The notes below the pieces were generated by a model, which did not search any database, was not told the origin of the DNA, and was given only the letters and a program-made list of their open reading frames with translations. The translations under genes were made by a program, and so were the position numbers. DNA of 64,000 nucleotides. It comes from Pollenia angustigena. Lineage: Eukaryota > Arthropoda > Insecta > Diptera > Polleniidae. This document shows positions 45,065-58,172 of the stretch, piece after piece. How positions within the stretch are numbered: the stretch's first letter is position 1; every line of letters begins with the position of its first letter. The DNA lies in NCBI GenBank assembly GCA_930367215.1, contig OV884057.1:202667621-202731620 (forward strand). Reading direction: 5' to 3'.

Positions 45065-45359
45065 AATTTATTAGTGTTCTGGAACCATTTCTAGAAATGA
45101 TTGGGAAATTCATGTAGTAATTATTTTAAAATAACTGTTATAAGCAAACAGGCGTATTCATAAAAATTATTTAGAATTAATAAACCGTTTTTAAGCAAAA
45201 AATGCTAAAGTTGTATTCATTAACAAAAAATAGTCTATGTAACCTTTATTGTTGGATTTGCCCTTCTTTAAACTAAAAATTAAATGACATTTTGATAAGT
45301 GTTTGCATTTTATGATATTATTTTTGTGAAATGTTGAAAAATAATGAAAACAATGTTTT
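45065..45359. other. Non-coding stretch, nothing recognised
   Basis: AT-rich; no gene or partner repeat seen. Confidence 0.35.
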
Positions 45360-48300
45360 TATACCCTCCACCACAATAAGTTGTGAAGAGGGTAAACTAA
45401 GTTTGTCATTTCATTTGCAACTTTTTTATTATTCGTCTCAGACCCCATAAAGTATATATAATCTGGCTCCTTAAGTGATTTTCAGTCGATTTAGCCATGT
45501 CCGTCTGTCTGTCTGTCCGTCTGTTGAAAACATGCTCACTTTCGAAAAACTCAAAAGAAATGTAAAAGCTTGGTGTCAAATTACTTGTAGTTATCCTAAG
45601 CAGTTTGGGATTGAAATCCAGCAAAATCGGTTCACTAGGATCAGAGCTATGAATCAAAATGTTGAACCACCACCTCAAAAAATTGATAATTTTGTTACAA
45701 AAAGTAACATAAATGGTGGAAAAATGAACGGAATGATATAAGATTTTGCAAAAATTTGTTTCAGTCAACTGAAAATCACGCTGTTAAATTTCGCGAAGAT
45801 CCGTTCATAATTTACCTTAGGCCCCATATAAGCCCTACTTCCGGAAAACAGTTTAGTAAGCTTAAAACCCTAATTAATAATGCTATCATTACAAATCTAA
45901 GTAAATAACAGTTTCATAAGACTTAAATAATACTATAAAATTTCGTGAAGATCGGTCCATAATTTACCCTAGGCCTCATATAAACCCTACTACCGGAAAA
46001 CAGTTTAGTACGCCTAAAATCATAACTAATAATGCTATCATAACAAAATTAGGTACATCACAGTTTTATGGAACTAGAAATAAGATTATGAAATTTTGTG
46101 AAGATCGGTCCATTATTTACCCTAGGCCCCATATAAACCCTACTACCGGAAAACTATTTAGAACGCCTAAAATCATAATTGATAATGCTATCATAACAAA
46201 ATTTAGTACATCACAGTTTTATAGGACTAGAAACAAGACTGTAAGATTTCGTGAAGAGCGGTCCATAATTTACTCCAAGCCCCATATAAACCCTACTACC
46301 GAAAAACAGTTTAGTACGCCTAAAATCAAAATTAATAATGCTATCATAACAAAATTAGGTACATCACAGTTTTATGGAACTAGAAATAAGATTATGAAAT
46401 TTTGTGAAGATCGGTCCATTATTTACCATAGGCTCCATATAAACCCTACTACCGAAAAACAGTTTAGTACGCCTAAAATCAAAATTAATAATGCTATCAT
46501 AACAAAATTAGGTACATCACAGTTTTATGGAACTAGAAATAAGATTATGAAATTTTGTGAAGATCGGTCCATTATTTACCATAGGCTCCATATAAACCCT
46601 ACTACCGGAAAACAGTTTAGTACGCCTAAAATCAAAATTAATAATGCTATCATAACAAAATTAGGTAAATTACAGTTTCATAAGACTGTAAAATTTCGTT
46701 AAGATCGGTCCATAATTTACCCTAGGCCCCATATAAACCCTACTACCGGAAAACTATTTAGTACTCCTAAAATCATAATTGATAATGCTATCATAACAAA
46801 ATTTAGTACATCACAGTTTTATAGGACTAGAAACAAGATTGTAAAATTTCGTGAAGATCGGTCCATAATTTACTCCAAGCCCCATATAAACCCTACTACC
46901 GAAAAACAGTTTAGTACGCCTAAAATCAAAATTAATAATGCTATCATAACAAAATTAGGTACATCACAGTTTTATGGAACTAGAAATAAGATTATGAAAT
47001 TTTGTGAAGATCGGTCCATTATTTACCATAGGCTCCATATAAACCCTACTACCGGAAAACAGTTTAGTATGCCTAAAATCAAAATTAATAATGCTATCAT
47101 AACAAAATTAGGTAAATTACAGTTTCATAAGACTGTAAAATTTCGTTAAGATCGGTCCATAATTTACCCTAGGCCCCATATAAATCCTACTACCGGAAAA
47201 CTATTTAGTACTCCTAAAATCATAATTGATAATGCTATCATAACAAAATTTAGTACATCACAGTTTTATAGGACTAGAAACAAGATTGTAAAATTTCGTG
47301 AAGATCGGTCCATAATTTACTCCAAGCCCCATATAAACCCTACTACCGAAAAACAGTTTAGTACGCCTAAAATCAAAATTAATAATGCTATCATAACAAA
47401 ATTAGGTACATCACAGTTTTATGGAACTAGAAATAAGATTATGAAATTTTGTGAAGATCGGTCCATTATTTACCATAGGCTCCATATAAACCCTACTACC
47501 GGAAAACAGTTTAGTACGCCTAAAATCAAAATTAATAATGCTATCATAACAAAATTAGGTAAATTACAGTTTCATAAGACTGTAAAATTTCGTGAAGATC
47601 GGTCCATAATTTACCCTAGGCTCCATATAAACCCTACTACCGGAAAACTATTTAGTACGCCTAAAATCATAAGTGATAATGCTATCATAACAAAATTTAG
47701 TACATCACAGTTTTATAGGACTAGAAACAAGATTGTAAAATTTCGTGAAGATCGGTCCATAATTTACTCCAAGCCCCATATAAACCCTACTACCGAAAAA
47801 CAGTTTAGTACGCCTGAAATCATAATTGATAATGCTATCATAACAAAATCTGGTACAGTACAGTTTATAGGACTAGAAATAACACTATAAAATTTTGTGA
47901 AGATCGGACCATTATTTAACATAGGACCAATTTAAGCCCTACTCCCGGAAAACAGTTTAGTACGCCTAAAACCGTACAAAATAATGCTATCAGAATAAAA
48001 TTTAATATTTCAAAGTTTTATATTACTAAAAATCACTCTAATAAATTTCGTGATGATCGGTCCATAATTTACTATAGACCTCATATAAAGCCCACTCTGG
48101 TATAATAATTTAATACGCCTAAAACCGTAGCAAATATAGATATTGCGGTAAACTTTCTTCCAACTTAGCTTCATATGGCCAGAACAAATGTTGTGCAATT
48201 TTGTGATATACGGTCCACAATAACCCTAAGATCCATTTAAAGCAGCCTTCTGAATTCAACGCTAAAACTAATTTATGTCTTTTAAGACCAGAAATCACTC

Positions 48301-48600
48301 TACAGAATTTTGGGATGATTGTTTCATAGCTTACCATGGCTCCAATGTAAATTCTTCTCCTGAAAATCATTTAAGTTTGGCTTAAACTGTTACGAATCAT
48401 GATATTTTACTCAAGCTAGTAAGAAATGCTTAAAAAAAATTCATAAAACTTTCAGATTGTCAGTCAATTATTTAATATATGTCTAAGCCGCTACCAATTT
48501 TAATGCAGATGTCTGTCTTTTAAAAGATAAATTAATAATAAATAGACATCATATAGATATTACTCTTAAAACATTTGAACTGTCGGTGGAGGGTATCAAA
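45360..48600 (+). mobile_element. HINE (mini-me/DINE-1-like), copy C, with expanded array
   Basis: 5' TATACCCTCCACCACAATAA, AAGTATATATAATCTGGCTC and GTCCGTCTGTCTGTCTGTCC-type run; 3' subterminal GTCGGTGGAGGGTATCAAA. The terminal TTCGGC hairpin and CTAACTTG end of copy B are missing, so the 3' end is truncated. The central array is much longer than in copy B. Confidence 0.7.
45780..48540 (+). repeat. 153-bp tandem array with 447-bp higher-order repeat
   Basis: The CGGTCCAT motif recurs at 46107, 46260, 46413 and 46566, each 153 bp apart, then at 141 bp (46707), then 153 bp (46860). A three-unit block of 447 bp repeats at 46707, 47154 and 47601. Because 153 is divisible by three, long open frames (46088-46702 and 47441-47890) arise without coding meaning. 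Outer units are more diverged. Confidence 0.85.
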
Positions 48601-49220
48601 AAACAAAAAAATGTTATATGATTTAAAAGAATATGTTCAGGGGCAAATGCACATATTCTCTTTAATTATATTTTTAAATTATTGGAACTAGTTGTTTTTT
48701 TGTTTAAAACAACAACAAATTATTGTTCAAAAATATAAAAAAAAAAATAACATAAGCAAATCATAATAATAATGATGTTAATAAGAAGTAAACAAATTAT
48801 TTTATTCAAATACTTTCTTATCGCATATTTAAAAAAGGTTCAAACAAAAGTTTTTATGATACCTTTCGGCAACATTCTGTTCAGAAACGAAAATAATATG
48901 CAGTTTTATTTAATAAGAATAATTTTTATGTTCTACAATTAAAAAAAAAATTATAAAAAAAATTCAATAATGAATATCATGTAAACCGAATATAAGTTTC
49001 ATGCATTACTAGAAATAAAATGGCAGAAAAATATAAAGAAAGTGCCATACTTAAATACAAAATCGCGTCAAACAGTAGTGGAAAAAAAGCTGTTAATGTA
49101 CATACGTTTATGAATACCTACATACAAATTTGTATAGGAGGCTTATAAGACAAAAAGCGTTTGATAGTAATTACATACTTTAAGCTTAAAATAAGACTTT
49201 TTTATGAATATGGCTGTAAG
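48601..49220. other. Non-coding stretch, nothing recognised
   Basis: AT-rich; no gene or partner repeat seen. Confidence 0.4.
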
Positions 49221-49767
49221 TCTGCGATCGGCAACATATACTATTACATATTGCGATTGTATGCGTTGTAAATGTTTCCAGCGGGATGCCTTCTGGAAGG
49301 CCTCTGTACTCCTTCCTTTGGATATACAAGGCATGCTCGTTCCATTCCATACTCATATCTTTTTTACACACGTTGTCATTGCGGAGAAGGCCTTCCGCTC
49401 TCGCTTCTTTAGCAGGTACATAAGAATGGTAACGGGATCAAAAAAAAACATTAATTTGCTTTTGCTTGTGCAAAAAAACAAAGAAAAAATGGAACTCCTT
49501 CTCTACTCCCTTCTCATAGAAGCGAGTGTGGAAGGTGTATCTTATCTTTTATACCAAAGAGCCGAGGCCTTATATGAGGCATTCTTTAGCCGTTAGATAA
49601 GAATAGTAATTAAATCAAATCAAAATTTCAAAGCAGGCCTTTAAAAAGGCCTAAAGTAGGAAGGTCTTCTGAGTTTTCCCGCTGGGTTGTTAAATTCTCT
49701 TCAATGCGTGTGCACACGTACGAAAAAAAGCATAAAATAAAATAAAAGAGACATTGCCGATCGCAGA
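49221..49767. mobile_element. Element with TCTGCGATCGGCAA inverted ends
   Basis: TCTGCGATCGGCAA at 49221 is exactly inverted as TTGCCGATCGCAGA at 49754-49767; 547 bp. GC content is slightly raised inside (CAGCGGGATGCC..., GGAGAAGGCCTTCCG). A plus-strand frame of 130 codons (49204-49596) spans it but resembles no family known to me. Confidence 0.45.
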
Positions 49768-50897
49768 TCTTAGTACACTTTTAGGCAGTAATACAGTTGT
49801 GTTGAAAATTATACATGACAATGTTAAGTTACTAATATGACATTAAACTATAACTTGCAAGATAACTTATTACTATAACTATTAATAATTCTTATATAAT
49901 TTAACTTTCGTAACAATATTAACAAAATTGCAAAATTCTTAAAGGTTTCTTAAAAGGCCCTAAGATAGGCTATAGAAAAAATGTATGTAACGTTCGAATT
50001 AATTATAAATCATTAGCCCAATTCACGATCTTGTGCAATTGAGTTTGAAAATTAATGCAATTGAAATATTTTCTATGAATTGTAAATTATCTCTTTGGTT
50101 AAGTTTGCAAAACACGAAATTTCCAGGTGCCTAATAAATATAATTTTTTTTTAAAGAAAAATTATCTTGTGTCTACTTTTTTTTGAGGCTTATTTTTTTT
50201 GGATTCTCCATGGTACTATATTTTTACTTTAACTTTTTAATTTTTTTTTTTTGTTATTGTCAGCAAAATTAACCAAGCCGGAACAATATTATCGACAGCA
50301 GTGACAACTCAAGCGGTCTTTTAAGCCGCCTTAGCTTTTAAGAAAATAAAGTCAGCGTTGCCGGGTATGAGTGAGATTTACGCGCTAAGCCACCGATTGC
50401 AAGCCGATCGGCTTGGTTCACTGAGTGTTAGCTGTCGGTTTGCAATCAAGTGTTGCATAAGTCGAAAAAAATATAAACTATTGCAAAAGAGTTTCTGTAT
50501 TATGTTTTGTTGGTGTAGAGAAAATATACTATGCCATTTGGAAAATGCTACGATGCAAGACCATAAGAGTGTGAATTGGGCTGTTATTTAAATCATGTTT
50601 AACACTTACTTAAGGCTACTTTACACTATCATACAAGTCTTTCGTATTTCAAAATACTTTGTAAGATAAAAATCTAATGAGTTTTGTTGCGACTGCCAAA
50701 AAATCTAATTTAACATTACAGTTTGTATTCACACTAACACACAAAATTGCAAAAAACGATGAAGTCGTATTTAATGCAAAATTTATTTTCGTGATACTTG
50801 CCATTTTTACAACACATTGCATTTACAATATCAAACTTTTAGATATTACTTGAGTTTTTAACATGTATTTAATACTAAGTAGTGTCAAGTACCTTTA
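49768..50897. other. Non-coding stretch with one hairpin
   Basis: GATTGCAAGCCGA at 50394 is nearly inverted as TCGGTTTGCAATC at 50436, forming a stem with a loop of about 30 nt. Nothing else recognised. Confidence 0.4.
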
Positions 50898-52572
50898 ACC
50901 CATTAAGGCCCTGCGTTGCGTTTTCGCAACGTTCACTTAAACCTCCCCTCAGGCATTTTGTTGTTACGTGATATTGTTTTAAAGCACAGTGAAATAAAAT
51001 TTAACTTAATATCTAATCGACCTGTTTTTGGATTTGTATCATACATAAGTTTTTTTTATAAAAATTTTTAATCTAAATTTTTAATTTTTCCTGTTTTTTT
51101 TGGGCACTTTTGAAAAAAGTTAAAAAAAAATAAAGTAATATATCCTATCGGAAACTTCTGAAGGAGGTAGCTAACATACGAACATTATTATTTCTACTGA
51201 AAAATCCAATCATCGTAGACATTTGAGACATTTTTTATGATTGTATATATCAGTGATGCGAAAACGCAACACTGGGCCTAAACGATATACAAATTACATA
51301 CAATTTTCAAATACAAACATATTTATACAATCACTTGCTATTTAAAACAGCATAATAAAAACATGTTTGTATGTTAATTATAAGTTGTTGTTATTTATGT
51401 GTTTTGAAATTTTCGATAATTTTTTTACCTTTTTCAAACTAATTTCCAATTTTTAAAATGCAGGATATTTCGCAGAAGGTAAATTCTTTATGACAATTTC
51501 TTTTTTTTCTTATGCCCAAATTGTGTTATTTTCCTAAAGGAAAGCGAACTTACACCAAAGTAGTCCCGTGATAGGTCTTTGGTGATAAGATAAGAAATAT
51601 CACTTTAACATGGGGTTGTCATTGGTCAATTGACACTATTTGACCAGTCTAACATCTATTCTCAATGAACGTGTTTAGTGTTAGTTATAACAATGTTAGA
51701 TTATTTCGATACAATGTAGTATGTCAATAAAACAAGTCCTCAGAACTAGATTTAAGAATCAAATTTTAGAAAGTCCCAAAAAAAAAGTGTCACACCATCG
51801 GTAAAGAATGTACTGTAATTCATTAGTTTTTAACCTTTCTATTTTCACAAATCCCGGGACCAGTCTGGTGGAACAATTGACACAAATTTCCCCCAGGGTT
51901 ATTCAATAGGTACAATAAGAGAAAATCGAACAATTAATGTGAAATTATCCTCTCCCAGGATATTAAAGAAAAACCAGTAAGAGTGATATATTCGGCTATG
52001 CCAAATATTTGATACCATCCACTGATAGCTAGGATATTTCACGAGTGGGCATTATATTGGACCTGTGGTAAATTATGAACCGATCTTTTCGAAAGTTGAC
52101 AGTGTGATTTCTAGTCATTATAAAACTGTGACAGAACAAAATTTGTTACAATAGAAATATTTGTTATGGTTTTATACTACTAAAGTGTTTTTCGAGAATG
52201 AGCTTTATATGGGACCTATGGTAAATAATGGGCCAATCAATTACAAACGTAAGAAATGTGACGTAGCAGTGCACCCAAAGTGCTTTGGAACATATCATAA
52301 TTGAATTAAAAATGAAATGTATATGAATATCTTTTTTAATTTTTTTTTTTCCTAAAGACGTGAATAAAAAATTTTAATTTAAAATGTTTGCAAATGCGCT
52401 TAATTTTTATATCGTTAAGGCCCAACGTTGCGTTTTCGCAACGGGGGTTATCTGGGCTCCCACGTATCCGATTTGCCCAAATTTGTTTTCTTTCATATTT
52501 AGGTATAAACAATAAAATTTTAAAAGTTTCGTCATTATAACTCAACGGGATCATGGCTCGGGCCTAAATGGG
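50898..52572. mobile_element. piggyBac-like element with TTAA flanks
   Basis: TTAA at 50894-50897 and 52573-52576 flanks inverted ends CCCATTAAGGCCC and CCCATTTAGGCCC. TTAA targets with CCC ends are piggyBac hallmarks. The hairpin GTTGCGTTTTCGCAAC occurs near 50911 and 52428, with a third half-copy near 51259. No transposase frame. An inverted HINE fragment (51971-52300) lies inside. Confidence 0.7.
51971..52300 (-). mobile_element. HINE 3' end fragment, inverted
   Basis: CCAGTAAGAGTGATATATTCGG-like start in two parts, then a decayed GATACC(A/C)TCCAC motif and one or two degenerate array units with GGACCTATGGTAAAT. The TTCGGC hairpin is damaged (GCCAAA instead of GCCGAA). Confidence 0.55.
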
Positions 52573-52576
52573 TTAA

Positions 52577-54325
52577 TGTATATTTATGTATTATATGAAC
52601 TAAATCTAAGCATTATTTACTAACACATTAGCGTTAGAGCTTATTTTATCTAAGCCAAAAAAGCTTCCATAAGTTTCTGCATATGTTTGATCAATTTTTA
52701 AGTACGTCGACAACTGCATTTATTTGCACATGCATTTAAATGATATTTAAATGTATATCTTTACATTTCGGTATATTGGGTTACTGCGTGTATTTAAATG
52801 ACATATTCCATTAAAAATTTTGTTCGTACATAGTTAACGTCAACCTGCTTTAAAATAAAGTTTTGTCAGGTTTTTTATTGCTGTCTGTTTCAAGTATGTG
52901 ATAGATAATGTCGATAAAATATATTGAAAGTAATTGGTTAGTACCAACATACAGTTTGTACCTTTGATTCAATTAGGGAGGGATTAAATATTGAAGAGTA
53001 AATATTTTAGACTTATTGGTTTTTCATATTAAGTTTTTTGCTTCCGATTGGCAGACTTTACTCATTTTAAGTCCTTGGTTGTATGAAGTTTCAAACACTA
53101 GTTGATAGGCAACATGTATGGCAGTGAAAATAGATTTTCAAGGCGACATAGTGTAGGTCGCAGGTTTAGCTGTGCTTTATTTCAATTACACCCTTAAAAT
53201 GTGAAATAATCTATAAAACAAACTTGCTTTTAAAATTTTGAAGACAAAAACCTCTTAACCTAAATAAGGTTTAGAAAGCTGCTTAGTTTTTTCAAGATAT
53301 AGTAACAGCATTGTTTGCTTAAATATATTTTTAAAAAAGCATTCCTAGAAATACCTCTAATATTTCCTATTTTTTTTTTTGTATTTTTACCTTTAATATC
53401 CATTTTATTTACAATAGCGGAGTTCAGACTTTGATACAAATGCAAAATATTGTAGCTTTTGTTTGGAATCCAACAAAAAAAATACCCAGGACTGCAATTG
53501 TCACATCATTGCTTTTGGCCAGTACTAAAACTGCATAGCTTTTTCTGCTACGTGTATTGCGTCCCTGATACTTGAATAGCTGACATTTGTAAACAAATTT
53601 GTTGACAGAATTGCCAAACAAATCTACAAATGATTCAATAATAAATATTTTCCTTTTTCTTATCGCATCGCATAGATGATTAAAATACCACTAACTGTTA
53701 ATGATTAACTTATTGCAAAAACAAACAGTTGCTACCTAAAACGCACTAAACACTGAATACCGCTAATGTATTACTTTATTACGATTTGCGAATGCACAAT
53801 TGATAGCGAGTAAACTGTAATATCAGTTGCTGTAATCGCGTAATTATTTAATACTACACAGAAAAAATTAAAAATTGTCTCTAATCACCAAATTTGTTCC
53901 AAATTCATATAATCAAGCAACCCATTTGTTGATTTTGCACCTATTACCTATTGATTACTAAAAATTGTAAAAATTTAATATTTTTAATATTTTTTTCTCA
54001 ATAAATAATATTTTTAAATTTAATTAAAAAAATGTTAAAAAAAAACTTTACCGTTTCGAACAATGTGTTGATTGATTTCGACAATTTCCAACAACAATTT
54101 CACAAGTTTGAATTATTTTGTTTTAAACGAAATAATTTTTTGTTATTTAATTAGTTTTTTAATTCCAAATTTATTTAAAAACAACTAAAATGTTAATTAA
54201 ATCAAAATTATATTTTAAGTTTTCATTCAACAAAATAAAAAAATAAATAATTGATTCAATTATCATATTAATTAAATTTAAATACTTTTTAAATAATTTG
54301 TTTGATTGATAAAAAACTACTAATA
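52577..54325. other. Non-coding stretch
   Basis: A CACAGAAAAAATTAAAA segment at 53859 resembles a CACACAGA-family end, but no body follows. Nothing else recognised. Confidence 0.4.
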
Positions 54326-55110
54326 ACACTGGTTTACAGCCAAAAAATACCAAGAACACCACATGCCTAGATAAGTTAATTGGGACCTCCTGAACACGAA
54401 AATCGCTGTAATTTTTTTCCTAAGTACCGTTTTTTAGATAACGGTACTTTTGCGTTTTTCGTTGTGTCAGTTGAAAAAAATCGGATGAAAAATAAAGTTT
54501 TTATTAAGGATTTTGTGGAACGACAATGTTTTCATCTCATATAAAATTCCTTGTTTTTTAAATACGTTAAAACTGATGGATTTAAAAAACACGGAATTTT
54601 ATATGAGATGAAAATATTGTCGTTCCACAAAATCCTTAATAAAAACTTTATTTTTCATCCGATTTTTTCAAATTACGCTTAAAATGTTGGTAATTAAATA
54701 TACTATTTGATTAAGAAATAAAACATTCAAGATATTTAATATAACGTAGTAAAAAAACGAAATAAAAATGAAAAATTTTGAAAAAAACGTAAAAAATAGA
54801 CATTTTTTGAAATTTGAAGTGCCATTACTCAGCCTTTTCTTATCAGATAGAAATTTGTAGCATATCGATGGAAAAGGCATTCGATTACCTTTCTTACGAT
54901 ATGCCATTTATTTCGACCGGGCTTTTTGGTTGGGCTCCACAAGGGTTTGAGTGGGACCATACACCAAAAACGCAAAAGTACCGTTATTTAAAAAACGGTA
55001 CTTAGGAAAAAAAATTACAGCGATTTTCGTGTTCAGGAGGTCCCAATTAACTTATCTAGGCATGTGGTGTTCTTGGTATTTTTCCAAATTAAAAATTTGT
55101 AAAGCAGTGT
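54326..55110. mobile_element. Long-armed palindromic element, copy Z2
   Basis: Outer ends ACACTGGTTTACA and, inverted, ACACTGCTTTACA. Flanks AATA (54322-54325) and AATG (55111-55114). Arms shared with Z1. A second inner inverted pair (GGATTTTGTGGAACGACAAT at about 54507 and its inverse at about 54615) makes a nested hairpin. Confidence 0.7.
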
Positions 55111-55194
55111 AATGCAATCGAGAAATGCTGACTTTGCTTCGTGTATACAAGCCAGCCAAACGGACTTAATTGATTAATACACTGAAGGGGGTTC

Positions 55195-55645
55195 AGAACC
55201 AATATTTTTATCTGTTACATACTTCGGTGCAATCGCATAATATCCTCTCTATTTTAATCGAAATAATTTTTAATAATCTTTTTGGAAAATTTGTTTTTCT
55301 ACCCACACCACTAAAGGTAGAATGTATATTATGTGTTTATGCTGAACAAAAATGGTGCTTATTATAAATTGTATGCATTGGTCCAAAATTACACATACCC
55401 CTCATACAAAAGTCTTTCTGGAAAATACTTCCTTAGAAATGTTGGTATTAATATCAAATTTGGCAGCGATAACTTTTGTAACATTTACTATGTGCACTTC
55501 ATGTTGGAACATCCATTTACACCATTGGTTCCATATGAACACCCTCCCTAAAATCACTTTAATATAAAAAAAATCTCATAAAGATGTAGATACTTAGAAA
55601 ATATTGGGCATAAAGAACTTTTACATGAATCCTAAACTCATTACT
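55195..55645 (+). repeat. Degenerate HINE-E-like interior
   Basis: AATCTCATAAAGATG and AACTTTTACATGAATC are in the same order as at 36660-36710. No ends recognised. Confidence 0.35.
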
Positions 55646-55930
55646 GCAATTCGTGATTCCCATGATTAATAGTTTTATTTAATACACACATCAGTACAAT
55701 CGAATCATTGTAAATTCTTTTTCTGTTGGTATTTCGATTGAATTCGACCAACATTTATTGTATTGCAACTCTATTTATCTTACCAGATTTTCTTGAAATC
55801 GGGCCAGCCCCGAAAATAGTAATGCAATAAAATGCAGTAAAAATTTCGAAAATTTAGTGTGATTGAGTTTAAGCCACACTTAAAAGAAACATCTAAGATA
55901 TCAGTATTATCATTCGATTTGTTGAGGACT
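55646..55930. other. Non-coding stretch
   Basis: Nothing recognised. Confidence 0.35.
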
Positions 55931-56780
55931 GCATTACATGGCGGCATGAAATAACCCCCCAAAATATAACCCCCCAAAAACATAATGAAATAACCCCCCA
56001 AAAGTTTGTACAGAGAACAACAAAAACGATTTTTGGGGGGTTATTTCATTTTCTTTGGGGAGTTATTTCATTCTTTTAAATCATAATGAAATAAAGCCCC
56101 AATATATTTTTTGGGGGATTATTTAATTTTCAAATTTATAATGAAAACGTTTTTGGGCGCAAGGATTTATCCACTTTGGTATACAGAACACCGGCTTCAA
56201 TAAATAAAGCTACCCTGCATAAACGCCCTTCGGCCGGGCGCAATGACTTTTACCTCTATGGTATAACAAACACCGGCTACGCTAACTAAAGCTTCTCTGC
56301 GTAGCCGGGTCGAGTCGGTATTTTTATACTATAGAGGAGAAAATAATGGCGCAATGCAGAGAAGCTTTAGTTAGCGAAGCCGGTCTTTGTTATACCACAA
56401 ATGAAAAAGCCATTGCGCCCGGTCGAAGGCCGGCTATGCAGAAAAGCCAAGGTTGGCGAAGCTTGTGTTTGGTATATCATATCATGACATCTATCGCGTG
56501 ATTCTTTAAAGCAAAACTGTATAATTAATTGTATTACATATATTGTGCTCTTATTTCATTTCAGAAATTGGGGTTTTATTTCATATGAAATAAGCCCCCA
56601 AAAATTAGGGAATTATTTCACATATGTTTGGGGCGTTATTTCATTTCGTTGGGGGCTAATTTCATTTTCAAAATTGGGGCTTTATTGCATATGAAATATG
56701 GCCCCACGCTTTGGGGGGTTATTTCATTATTTTTTTAGGGGGTTATATTTTGGGGGTTATTTCATGCCGCCGCATTACAT
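55931..56780. mobile_element. MULE-like foldback element with 9-bp duplication
   Basis: The 832-bp element 55940-56771 is bounded by GCATTACAT on both sides (55931-55939 and 56772-56780). Perfect ends read GGCGGCATGAAATAACCCCC. The long TIRs are built of repeated ATGAAATAACCCCCCAAAA units. A 9-bp duplication and long TIRs fit Mutator-like elements. A second hairpin (56150-56470) with CTTTAGTTAGCG and GGTATAAC arms sits in the centre. No transposase. Confidence 0.75.
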
Positions 56781-57603
56781 ATTCGGTAATATTGTGGAAT
56801 GTTCTCTTCAAAGCCTATCTACCCCATTCGTCTTGTTACCACCGCGAGGCATTTTTAAAGAATTTTAGTTTTTTATAAATCAGTATAAATTTAAAATTAT
56901 ATTATTTCATGCAATTATAAATTTCGTCGATAAATACTTTACTAAAATTAAGTCTAAACCAAACACTAAATTATTAAGAGTAACACCAAAACATATTACA
57001 ACACTTTCTAACGCCTATAACTCCTCAAATACTGAACCGATTTTGATAAAATATAAAAAATCTTTCGAATGATGTATCATTTGTTTAAATCCAGTTAATA
57101 GTATAGTCGTAAAAGGGAGCAAAAGAAATCAACTTGCCTATTAATATATATGATGATGTTATGCATATTTTTTATGATAAAAACAAACTTAAGTCTCTCT
57201 AAAAAAATCAACTCAATCAATAAATTTTTTTTTAAGAATTACTTTGAATTGAACAATGCTTTTTAAGTAACTGTGTTATAGCGTTGTGAAAAATTTGGCG
57301 ATTTTAACAAACTATATTTTGTTCTACTTAATATAAACCAGACTTTTAGAATAATTCAAGAAATGTTTGGCAATTATAGCAAAACTTAACAAGAAATATG
57401 CAAAAATTTAAGGAAAATTAGAAAAACAAATACGAATATTGCAGATATAATTTAGAAATTCAAATTGAATTTTTAATATTTGAGGGCTGCGTTTTCATTT
57501 GATTTGTTGAGCACAAATCATTTATAGTCCTTTTTAAGTACCTGAAACTCGAAAAAAAAAACATTTGCCATAAACTTAAAAAACTGGCATTTTCGGCTGT
57601 TTT
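56781..57603. other. Non-coding stretch, nothing recognised
   Basis: AT-rich; no gene or partner repeat seen. Confidence 0.4.
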
Positions 57604-57835
57604 TAAACCCACAACAATTAGTCAAGAAGAGGGTGTACTTTGTTTGTCATTCCGTATAAAATTTTTTTTATTATTCATCTCAGACCCCATTAAGTACATA
57701 TATTCTGGCTCCTTGAGTAAATCTAAGTCGATTTAGCCATGTCCGTCCGTCTGTCTGTCCGTCTGTTCGTTGAAAACACTCTCACTTATGAAAAACTCAA
57801 AAGAAATGAACAAACTTGATGTCAAACAGAGAACT
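57604..57835 (+). mobile_element. HINE 5' end fragment
   Basis: AGAAGAGGGTGTACTTTG, CATATATTCTGGCTCCTTGA and GTCCGTCCGTCTGTCTGTCC. Matches the starts of copies B and C and then ends. No 3' part. Confidence 0.6.
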
Positions 57836-58172
57836 GCAAAATCCACCATTTTTGTTGATTTACTCATACGATATAATTTACATTAACTCTATGCCTGCAA
57901 AACAAAGTTCAACGTTGGTAATTTTGACATCGTTTTGTACACATTTGATTTGTGCATTTGTAAGTTTTTTAATGAAAGTGCTTTGTTTGCATTTATTGTT
58001 GCGCACACAATAACACAATTTTTTAAGTCAAATGGCATTTATTCTTTTGCTTTTGCATATAAGTAGTCATTATCCACTCGATGACACAACGACGAATGTA
58101 AATTGGTATGAGTACGAGTCGCTTTGTTGTTCAAATAAACTAGTTGTATTGTCCAATTTGTTTTTGTGTTTA
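57836..58172. other. Non-coding stretch, nothing recognised
   Basis: AT-rich; no gene or partner repeat seen. Confidence 0.35.

Noticed and set aside
46088..47890. Open frames of 204 and 149 codons with a 51-residue repeat
   Set aside because: They follow from a 153-bp (3 x 51) satellite monomer, start in mid-array, and the 141-bp monomers or point changes break them. No family resemblance or start context.
45780..48540. CRISPR-like regular repeat array
   Set aside because: Monomers are directly adjacent and homogeneous with no unique spacers, and the sequence is eukaryotic.
49204..49596. 130-codon plus-strand frame
   Set aside because: No recognisable domain, a low-complexity stretch, and it lies across an inverted-repeat element. 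Kept only as a note there.
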